This document shows, in pieces, positions 1-5,359 of a stretch of DNA of 7,985 nt. The stretch is from JAHFJA01 sp964357385 (GTDB lineage Bacteria; Patescibacteriota; Patescibacteriia; JACQRZ01). The stretch lies in contig CAYHKW010000052.1 of the NCBI GenBank assembly GCA_964357385.1, forward strand, positions 1-7,985, written 5' to 3'. Under the pieces are notes generated by a model. The model had not been told where the DNA came from. It was given only the letters and a program-made list of their open reading frames with translations, and ran no database searches. Numbering within the stretch: position 1 is the first letter of the stretch; each line of letters begins with the position of its first letter. The translations under genes were made by a program, and so were the position numbers.

Positions 1-374
1 AACTGCTTCGCGATGATATTGCATTGGTAGGGGGTACCGAAAAAATTTTGCGGGGTCTATTCCCTACCTTTGAAACGATTTCAGACTATACAGGAGCGCT
101 TGAAAGTGTTGCGAAACAAACATCGATCAATACCGTATTTACATTTGGTTCCCCAGTCGCGTATCCCCAGTCAGTACCACCCGATGCGGTTTCGCAGTTG
201 CCGTATACTAGCACTTTGAATGGTTCCGTTTCAACAATCACTAACTATCTTCGACGTATTGAGAGTTTGCCCTATCTAACATCAGTGAGTAGTGTGTCGC
301 TGCAAGCTACCGGCAATGCGGGATGGGAAGGAGATACCACTGCACTCCTGCAGTTGAAGGCATACGTAAAATAA
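1..374 (+). CDS. pilO: PilO-like type IV pilus alignment protein, C-terminal part (5' end outside window)
   Basis: The frame is open from the first complete codon (base 3) to a TAA at 372-374, giving 123 visible residues, so the gene starts upstream. The visible part has the layout of the PilO periplasmic domain: an acidic/hydrophobic helix region (FPTFETISDYTGALESVA), a strand region, then a helix ITNYLRRIESLPYLTSVSSV and a final strand ending LQLKAYVK. In known PilO this is a ferredoxin-like fold that pairs with PilN on the outer face of the inner membrane and links the cytoplasmic PilM ring to the rest of the machine. The N-terminal membrane helix and coiled coil would be upstream. No cysteine is visible. 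The assignment rests on this helix pattern plus position in a T4P operon. A different PilN/PilO-type protein is the main alternative. Confidence 0.6.
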   Translation, partial: LLRDDIALVGGTEKILRGLFPTFETISDYTGALESVAKQTSINTVFTFGSPVAYPQSVPPDAVSQLPYTSTLNGSVSTITNYLRRIESLPYLTSVSSVSLQATGNAGWEGDTTALLQLKAYVK

Positions 375-382
375 ATAATGAT

Positions 383-718
383 ATGCCATTTTCGGTGTCA
401 ACTATAATAAAGGAAAAGAAATTCGTGCCGTGGATATACCCATCTCTGCTTGCATTTTATTTGATTGTAGTTCTCATAGTATTCTTGCAAGCGGCATGGT
501 TTCTTTCTACTCATATCAATCGGATACTTAATCTCGATGAGAAAAATATCGAAGCCTCATTGCCCCGTATTGATACAGCGGGTATTGATCTTATACTTAC
601 CCATATTTCAGCAAATAGACCTGCTTCTCCGCCGATACAGCCTGAAAATACACCTCCCTCCCAAGCACCAGCCAGCATTCCCCGAATTCCTAACTGGCAA
701 CAGTTATGGAAACAATAA
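383..718 (+). CDS. Small single-pass membrane protein of unknown function in the T4P operon
   Basis: This 111-residue protein is not recognised. It has a short N-terminus with a basic patch (KEKK, residues 10-13), one strong membrane helix at about 18-41, then about 70 residues. The middle of that tail contains the segment IEASLPRIDTAGIDLILTHI, and the end is rich in Pro/Ser/Gln (about 85-105) before PNWQQLWKQ. The basic N-terminus predicts cytoplasmic-in, tail-out topology. It sits 8 bases after the PilO-like gene, where other bacteria often carry pilP, but there is no lipobox and no visible PilP homology. The ATG at 383 was chosen because it puts the basic patch and helix at the N-terminus. 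An in-frame ATG at 323 would add 20 residues and overlap the PilO-like gene by 52 bases. There is no clear SD at either start. Confidence 0.7.
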   Translation: MPFSVSTIIKEKKFVPWIYPSLLAFYLIVVLIVFLQAAWFLSTHINRILNLDEKNIEASLPRIDTAGIDLILTHISANRPASPPIQPENTPPSQAPASIPRIPNWQQLWKQ

Positions 719-1254
719 CGTACGACCTGAAGAATTATCAAAAACGACTATCGCGCGGGTTTACGTTGATCGAATTGTTGGTATATATCGGGGTCCTTGC
801 AGTGATTATGTTGGTACTTACCAATACGGTTATCGCTTTAAATCGAGGCTGGGGTCGGGTTGTTGCACAAAGCGAAGTAAATGCAAATATGAGAGTTGCT
901 TTGGATAAGATTGGAAAAGACATAAAATCAGCAAGCGCAGTAGTAACACCAGCAAGCGCGGGCGCATCTGCTTCGAGCCTTTCATTAACGATTGGGAGTG
1001 ATACGGTAACATACTGCATTACATCAGGTCAGCTGCGAAGGGAACCGACGGGAAGTTGCACTGCTTCATCGCCCGTGGTAACTGCAAGCAGTATAACAAT
1101 GACGAGTGCAACCTTTGTTCGTTTGGAAAACACAAATACGACGCTTTCAAAAACGATATACAGTATTCAAATGACCTTGAATGCTCAATATGCTGGCACT
1201 AGTCCTGATCGGCAGTATTCCTCAACCAAACAAACCACCATTGATCTTCCTTAA
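706..1254 (+). CDS. Minor type IV pilin-like protein, PulJ/PilW-like
   Basis: The protein has 182 residues with a class III (prepilin) signal. A basic leader ends SRG at residues 16-18, and the mature protein begins FTLIELLVYIGV at residue 19, so cleavage falls after G18 and the conserved Glu5 is E23. The hydrophobic helix runs to about residue 45. The following amphipathic stretch (VNANMRVALDKIGKDIKSAS, residues 58-77) is the pattern seen in the PulJ/GspJ/PilW family. The globular part is Ser/Thr-rich with two cysteines, C104 and C118, placed to close a short disulfide loop. The start overlaps the previous gene by 13 bases, suggesting translational coupling, and there is no clear SD. As a minor pilin it would be processed by a prepilin peptidase and take part in initiation or at the tip. 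The subfamily name is less certain than the pilin call. Confidence 0.85.
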   Translation: METITYDLKNYQKRLSRGFTLIELLVYIGVLAVIMLVLTNTVIALNRGWGRVVAQSEVNANMRVALDKIGKDIKSASAVVTPASAGASASSLSLTIGSDTVTYCITSGQLRREPTGSCTASSPVVTASSITMTSATFVRLENTNTTLSKTIYSIQMTLNAQYAGTSPDRQYSSTKQTTIDLP

Positions 1255-1256
1255 AT

Positions 1257-1709
1257 ATGACGACGCATTCTTTATCGCAACATGGTTTTGCATCTCTTCC
1301 AATGGTATTTATCATTCTTGTTCTTATGATTGCGATAGGCATTGGTTTGGCAGTGCTAAGTTCGACAGAGATTTTTATTTCAGGGGGAAATAAGTCGTCA
1401 GATACTGCGTATCGGTATGCACTCGGTTCCGCACAAGATGCCCTCCTTCGCATCAGCCGCGACAAGACATACGCGTGCAGTAGTGTAGACTGTTATTCAA
1501 TTGATTTTGTGACGAATGGTTGCAGTACGAACGCAGGTTGTGGTAGGATTAGTGTCAGCACAGGATTGGGTACCACCCTTGACCCAAAAATTATTACGGC
1601 TAAAGGACAGGTAGGGAACAAGGCACGGCGCCTTCAGGTGACGGTGGTGCTTGATACTGCAAGCAATGGAGAAATTACTTCGACAACATGGGAAGAGCTT
1701 ACTAATTAG
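1257..1709 (+). CDS. Minor pilin-like protein, PilX/GspK-like N-terminus, lacks Glu5
   Basis: The protein has 150 residues. A short leader ends QHG (residues 8-10), followed by FASLPMVFIILVLM and a helix to about residue 35, so the likely prepilin cleavage is G10/F11. Position 5 of the mature protein is Pro (P15), not Glu. Loss of Glu5 is known for GspK- and some PilX-type tip or priming pilins, which fits the position next to a PulJ-like gene. After the helix comes a segment (SSDTAYRYALGSAQDALLRI, about 47-66) like the helix continuation in PilX-type proteins. Four cysteines (C74, C79, C89, C95) cluster within 22 residues. The start is 2 bases after the previous stop. An ordinary single-pass membrane protein is the alternative, but the G-F junction and genomic context favour a pilin-like role. 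Confidence 0.72.
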   Translation: MTTHSLSQHGFASLPMVFIILVLMIAIGIGLAVLSSTEIFISGGNKSSDTAYRYALGSAQDALLRISRDKTYACSSVDCYSIDFVTNGCSTNAGCGRISVSTGLGTTLDPKIITAKGQVGNKARRLQVTVVLDTASNGEITSTTWEELTN

Positions 1710-1718
1710 TTATCACAC

Positions 1719-2120
1719 ATGCCGTCTACCGCATTACCAAAATCTACCGTATCAAAAAAAGATATCCTTATTGTCGAAGATGATCAGTTTTTATTGAAAG
1801 CATACCAGCTTAAATTTGAAAAAGAAGGGATCGCAACCCGTACTGCCGTTAATGGTGATGATGCAATTACAATGATTGAAACAACACCACCACCAGCGGT
1901 GGTACTGCTCGACCTTATGCTTCCCGGAAAAAATGGATTTGAAGTTCTTGGCAAGATTCGCAGTACGGAAAGCTGGAAAACGGTTCCTGTCATTGTTGTA
2001 AGTAATCTTGGACAACTCAGTGATATTGAGCAAGGAAAAAAATTGGGTGTCAGCGAATATATTATCAAAGCTGAAACGCGCATTGCTGATATAGTGAAGA
2101 GTATTAAGAAATACTTGTGA
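1719..2120 (+). CDS. Stand-alone CheY-like response regulator receiver domain
   Basis: The protein has 133 residues and is a single receiver (REC) domain with no output domain. It begins after about 14 residues with strand KDILIVEDD. The acidic pocket residues D21 and D22 and the phospho-acceptor D65 (in VVLLDLMLPGKNG) are present. S95 (VIVVSN) fills the Thr/Ser switch position and K118 (YIIKAET) is the conserved lysine, though without the usual following Pro. All catalytic residues needed for phosphorylation are therefore intact. Stand-alone receivers such as PilG and PilH control pilus extension and retraction in other bacteria, and the location between minor pilins and the major pilin suggests a similar job here. 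No histidine kinase is in the window. The TGA stop at 2118-2120 fits the normal domain length. The start lies 9 bases after the previous gene, with no SD. Confidence 0.92.
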   Translation: MPSTALPKSTVSKKDILIVEDDQFLLKAYQLKFEKEGIATRTAVNGDDAITMIETTPPPAVVLLDLMLPGKNGFEVLGKIRSTESWKTVPVIVVSNLGQLSDIEQGKKLGVSEYIIKAETRIADIVKSIKKYL

Positions 2121-2128
2121 AGAAAGTT

Positions 2129-2174
2129 GTGCACAGTAGAGAGATTGAATGCATACGTGCAATGGTGTACAGTA
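2129..2174 (+). repeat. Pair of imperfect 10-base direct repeats upstream of the pilin gene
   Basis: GTGCACAGTA (2129-2138) and GTGTACAGTA (2165-2174) match at 9 of 10 positions and start 36 bases apart. The second copy covers the candidate -10 element and the first lies upstream of the candidate -35. This could be a paired operator, but two short matches in an 88-base gap may be chance. The core of the first copy lies within a perfect 8-base palindrome, TGTGCACA (2128-2135). Confidence 0.25.
2145..2173 (+). promoter_or_regulatory. Candidate sigma70-type promoter for the major pilin
   Basis: TTGAAT (2145-2150) and TACAGT (2168-2173) are separated by exactly 17 bases, and each matches the consensus at 4 of 6 positions. 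They lie in the largest intergenic gap of the window, just ahead of the gene that should need the highest expression. An internal promoter before the major pilin makes biological sense, but the match is moderate and the consensus for this lineage is not established. Confidence 0.35.
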
Positions 2175-2184
2175 AATAGATAAA

Positions 2185-2219
2185 AGAGGATCATGTGTAT
2201 CGTGTATTATGAACAATGA
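2185..2219 (+). promoter_or_regulatory. SD-like site plus 8-codon leader ORF overlapping the pilin start
   Basis: AGAGGA (2185-2190) is one of the few SD-like sites in the window. The first ATG after it is at 2193, out of frame with the pilin, and opens an 8-codon ORF (MCIVYYEQ) that stops with TGA at 2217-2219, eight bases past the pilin ATG (2209-2211). The pilin ATG is 18 bases beyond the SD-like site, which is too far for usual use. No in-frame ATG, GTG or TTG lies between the upstream stop at 2173-2175 and the ATG at 2209. The site could load ribosomes that couple into the pilin, or it may be chance. Confidence 0.25.
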
Positions 2220-2949
2220 AACAACTAAAAGGGCTAATCAAAAAGGGTTTACCCTTCTAGAACTCTTAATCGTATTAGCAATTATTGCTATTCTTGCGGT
2301 CATTCTTATTTTAGTATTGAACCCTGCTGAAACATTTCGTAAGGCACGTGATGTACAGCGCTTATCTGATTTGGGTACCATGAAAACGGCGCTCGCACTC
2401 TATACTACCACTGTTGCCACCCCTGATTTGGATGCAGCAACTGCTATTTGTCTTGGTTCCGGTGTTACGACGGCTCAAATAGCTTACAGCAGTTCATTAG
2501 CATCAGGATCAGCGGTAACTTGTGGTGCTAATGTCGCAGAAGGAACAGATGTTGTTCCTCTTAGTACATTTAATAGTACTGACTCATGCTTTAATGTAAC
2601 GACAGCTCTCGCACCTCTCGTTGACGGTACGGGCTGGCTTCCGGTGAATTTTACCGGTATAGCAGGTGGATCTCCCATTTCAAATCTTCCGCTTGATCCT
2701 GTGAATACAACAGTGCCGTCTGCTACTTTTACCTACTCCAATACAGTATTGGCATATCGTTATGCATGTCAATCAACCGGTGATAGCACCCACCCCAGCA
2801 CCGTGTTTGAACTCGATGCCATTCTTGAAAGCGCTCAATACGGTCCCGGTAGTGCTGATGATAAGTCGGCAAAAGACGGAGGCGATAACGATAGTTATTA
2901 CGAGACCGGAAGCAGTGTTCGTTTAATCGGTACCGGAACAAACTTTTAG
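2209..2949 (+). CDS. pilA: Type IV pilin, probable major subunit
   Basis: The protein has 246 residues and a textbook prepilin N-terminus: leader of 13 ending QKG, cleavage before F14, mature FTLLELLIVLAIIAILAVIL with Glu5 at E18. It is followed by NPAETFRKARDVQRLSDLGT (residues 38-57), a segment typical of pilins in Patescibacteria. The globular domain has four cysteines (C81, C105, C127, C187), a conserved-looking LPLDPVN segment (160-166), FELDAILES (200-208), and an Asp/Gly-rich C-terminal loop (217-232) that could bind calcium as in GspG-type proteins. It is called major because it has the best canonical N-terminus, its own upstream gap with a candidate promoter, and lies next to the membrane protein and pilB. 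Expression data would settle major versus minor. The next gene begins 4 bases after its stop. Confidence 0.88.
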   Translation: MNNETTKRANQKGFTLLELLIVLAIIAILAVILILVLNPAETFRKARDVQRLSDLGTMKTALALYTTTVATPDLDAATAICLGSGVTTAQIAYSSSLASGSAVTCGANVAEGTDVVPLSTFNSTDSCFNVTTALAPLVDGTGWLPVNFTGIAGGSPISNLPLDPVNTTVPSATFTYSNTVLAYRYACQSTGDSTHPSTVFELDAILESAQYGPGSADDKSAKDGGDNDSYYETGSSVRLIGTGTNF

Positions 2950-2953
2950 TAGT

Positions 2954-3604
2954 ATGATGCAGTGGCTGCCGGGGATTGCTGTAATTGTGGCAAGTACGCT
3001 AATCGCGGTAGTCTATGTAATGTCGTTTAAAATTAGACACGTCAAAAATAACCAGCGTACATATTATGGTATTATTGCGCTGGTTTTTGTTTTATTTTTA
3101 CTGAGTTATGCGGGTACACAAACATGGTTGCAATACCAATTATGGAATACAACAGGAGTGGGACAGTCACTATTAATGTTACCACTCGATATAAGCGTAA
3201 AGGAGGAACTGGGGGGTGCATACCGTTTGTTTGACCGTCCTGGTGGATATTTCTATTTTTATGCCATTACTCGGTTTTGGTCATTTCCTTTATTAACGAT
3301 CATTGCCGCCAGCGTGTTTGCTACGGTGTTGTATATACTATTTCGGTTGCGTCCTTCATTTTTTGAAAAAGGGGAGACTGCTTTACTGGCAAGTTTGGGG
3401 CTTGTGGTGGGTTTTCATCTTATTCTGATATATATATTAGCCCTGTTTACTGTCGCAGTGTGTATTGCTCTGATGGGTATTGTATTGGGGCGCAATCCAG
3501 TCACATCTATCGGCATGGCTGCCATTATTGCCGTACCGGTAACGTATGCATTGGGCACCATACCGGTTTTTTATGTAATACAAACCTACCTTCTGTTGGC
3601 ATAG
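2954..3604 (+). CDS. Multi-pass inner-membrane protein of unknown function between pilin and pilB
   Basis: This 216-residue protein is not recognised with confidence. Hydrophobic stretches at about 4-24, 37-56, 108-130, 142-179 (long enough for two passes) and 185-215 (perhaps two) suggest five to seven membrane helices, with one large loop at about 57-107. The C-terminal half recalls the A24 prepilin peptidase layout: GETALLASLG (140-149) lines up by eye with the family's GD-x-K-LLA-x-LG segment, and a Gly-containing hydrophobic helix follows where that family has its FGP motif. The catalytic Asp would be Glu141 and the usual Lys is Ala, so an active peptidase is unlikely. The alternative is an unrelated, lineage-specific pilus membrane protein. 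The start could equally be the second ATG, at 2957. The gene is tightly linked to the pilin upstream. Confidence 0.75.
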   Translation: MMQWLPGIAVIVASTLIAVVYVMSFKIRHVKNNQRTYYGIIALVFVLFLLSYAGTQTWLQYQLWNTTGVGQSLLMLPLDISVKEELGGAYRLFDRPGGYFYFYAITRFWSFPLLTIIAASVFATVLYILFRLRPSFFEKGETALLASLGLVVGFHLILIYILALFTVAVCIALMGIVLGRNPVTSIGMAAIIAVPVTYALGTIPVFYVIQTYLLLA

Positions 3605-3607
3605 GGC

Positions 3608-3624
3608 GGGAGGCAATTATGTGA
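3608..3624 (+). promoter_or_regulatory. SD-like site followed by a start-stop ATGTGA ahead of pilB
   Basis: GGGAGG (3608-3613) is the strongest SD-like match seen in the window. Five bases later comes ATG (3619) followed at once by TGA (3622-3624). This frame is the pilB frame, but another stop (TAG, 3634-3636) separates it from the pilB ATG at 3643. The pilB start itself has no SD at normal spacing. The site could hold ribosomes for re-initiation at pilB or be accidental. Confidence 0.2.
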
Positions 3625-3642
3625 TACACTTCTTAGTGCTAT

Positions 3643-5355
3643 ATGCATATTACTGATGAAAAATTAAAAGAACTGTTGCTGGGATCAGATGTTGTTAATG
3701 AAGAACAATATCGTTTGGCTGGCGATGAGTCGTTGCGGAGCGGACAAAGCATACCTAATGTTTTGATTGGGCGTGGTCAACTCACCGAAGACTACCTTCT
3801 CGAATTACTCGAGCCGTTTTTTAATGTTCCTACCATTGATTTAAAAACAGTTCCTATAAAAAGTGAAATATTAGAATTGATTCCTGAAAGTTTTGCTAAG
3901 TCAAAAGAAGTAATCGTATTTGCGGCTGATCCAAAGAAAAAGATCGCAAGAGTTGCTATGTCTGACCCGCTGGATATGGGGACGATTGAATATTTGCGGA
4001 AAAAATTAGATATGTGGATCGAACCGTATCTTACCACAGGGAGCAGTTTGAAATATGGTATAAAGTTTTATAAGAAAATGCTCGGTGCCCAGTTTAATGA
4101 TATTATTGCGGAAAACGTAAAGACATTTCTTTCGACCGAAGGAGAGACGAATGTTGCTAAGCTTGCAGAAGCAGTGCCTATCATTACTATTTTGGGGAGT
4201 ATTATCGAGCATGCAGTTGCACTCGGTGCCTCAGATATACATTTTGAGCCGTTTGCCAAACAGGTAGTAGTGCGTTTCCGTGTTGATGGAATTTTACACG
4301 AAATATTGAACCTCCATAAAGCGATTGAAACGATTTTAATCGCACGCGTTAAGATTTTGGCAGGATTACAAATTGATGAGCATCGCATTCCACAAGATGG
4401 CCGCTTCCATCTTGAGCTTGATGATGGGTCAGTGGTTGATATCCGTGTGAATGTTATGCCGGTCATGCATGGGGAAAAAGCAGAAATGCGCTTGTTGAAG
4501 AGCTCTGCGCGCCCGTTGACCTTAGACGATTTGGGGTTGGCGCCTGCTGGTATTGCTATCGTGCAATCAGAAGCGCAAAAGCCGCACGGTATGATTTTAG
4601 TGACGGGACCAACAGGACATGGAAAAACGACAACACTCTACGCTATTTTACAGATACTCAATACATCTTCGGTCAATATTGCCACTATTGAAGACCCTAT
4701 TGAATATGAAATGCCGCGGGTAAACCAAACGCAAGTAAATATAAAAGCGGGCATTACCTTTGCGAATGGATTACGTGCGTTATTGCGCCAAAATCCTGAC
4801 ATTATTATGATCGGAGAAATTCGTGATACTGATACGGTTGAAATCTCAATTCGCGCAGCATTAACAGGACATATTGTACTCTCCACACTACATACAAACG
4901 ATGCCCCTGCTGCAATTCCCCGTTTGATTGATATGGGGGCGCCTCCATTTTTGATGGCATCAACCGTAAATTTGGTGATCGCCCAGCGCTTGGTTCGTCG
5001 TATTTGTACTAAGTGCATCATTTCTTATAGCATTCCTGATGGTATAAAAACGATGATCAATGATCAGATTTCCCAAGCGCACCTGACGGGGAATGTTGAG
5101 ATTCCTCAAACCCTTTTTAAAGGGAACGGATGTAATATTTGTGGAAAATCGGGGTATACGGGTCAGACCGCTATTTTTGAATTACTCCAAGTAACAGAAG
5201 ATATACGTCGTTTGATTTTGAGTCGTGCAAGTAACGATGATATACGTGTTCAAGCAACAAAGGATGGAATGATATCTATGTTGCAGGATGGATTAAAAAA
5301 AGTCGAACAAGGGATCACCACTATCGAAGAAGTATTGCGTGTGACCCGCGAATAA
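3643..5355 (+). CDS. pilB: Type IV pilus extension ATPase PilB (GspE/PilB family)
   Basis: At 570 residues this is the usual PilB length. It is a cytoplasmic hexameric ATPase that powers pilus assembly through PilC. The N-terminal part (about 1-135) is the GspE/MshE N1-type domain, and the second N-domain begins near 170 (VPIITILGSIIEHAVALGASDIH). The catalytic domain carries Walker A GPTGHGKT (322-329, K328), an Asp box TIEDPIEY (348-355), Walker B DIIMIGEIRD (386-395, E392), and a His box TGHIVLSTLHTND (408-420). A tetracysteine zinc site, C455/C458 and C497/C500, marks it as GspE/PilB rather than the retraction ATPase PilT, which lacks the zinc site and N1. The Walker A variable position is His where Ser is usual. 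The start is the only in-frame ATG after the TAG at 3634. pilC follows after 4 bases. Confidence 0.97.
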   Translation: MHITDEKLKELLLGSDVVNEEQYRLAGDESLRSGQSIPNVLIGRGQLTEDYLLELLEPFFNVPTIDLKTVPIKSEILELIPESFAKSKEVIVFAADPKKKIARVAMSDPLDMGTIEYLRKKLDMWIEPYLTTGSSLKYGIKFYKKMLGAQFNDIIAENVKTFLSTEGETNVAKLAEAVPIITILGSIIEHAVALGASDIHFEPFAKQVVVRFRVDGILHEILNLHKAIETILIARVKILAGLQIDEHRIPQDGRFHLELDDGSVVDIRVNVMPVMHGEKAEMRLLKSSARPLTLDDLGLAPAGIAIVQSEAQKPHGMILVTGPTGHGKTTTLYAILQILNTSSVNIATIEDPIEYEMPRVNQTQVNIKAGITFANGLRALLRQNPDIIMIGEIRDTDTVEISIRAALTGHIVLSTLHTNDAPAAIPRLIDMGAPPFLMASTVNLVIAQRLVRRICTKCIISYSIPDGIKTMINDQISQAHLTGNVEIPQTLFKGNGCNICGKSGYTGQTAIFELLQVTEDIRRLILSRASNDDIRVQATKDGMISMLQDGLKKVEQGITTIEEVLRVTRE

Positions 5356-5359
5356 CAGT

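Noticed and set aside
2118..2180. Possible recoding of TGA at the end of the receiver, reading on to the TAA near 2178
   Set aside because: The receiver is already full length at the TGA, and the extension has no domain-like features. This supports ordinary TGA termination.
2121..2208. Transcription terminator between the receiver and the pilin
   Set aside because: Only weak inverted matches (for example ATTG/CAAT around 2144-2163) and the palindrome TGTGCACA are present, with no GC-rich stem followed by a T run.
1784..2216. Two overlapping minus-strand ORFs of 136 and 141 codons opposite the receiver gene
   Set aside because: They lie antisense to a clear receiver domain, have no recognisable motifs, and both read the same stretch in different frames. 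They are best explained as shadows of the + strand gene.
4068..5021. Minus-strand ORFs (4068-4466, 4638-5021) inside pilB
   Set aside because: They are antisense to highly conserved PilB catalytic regions and their translations show no domain features.
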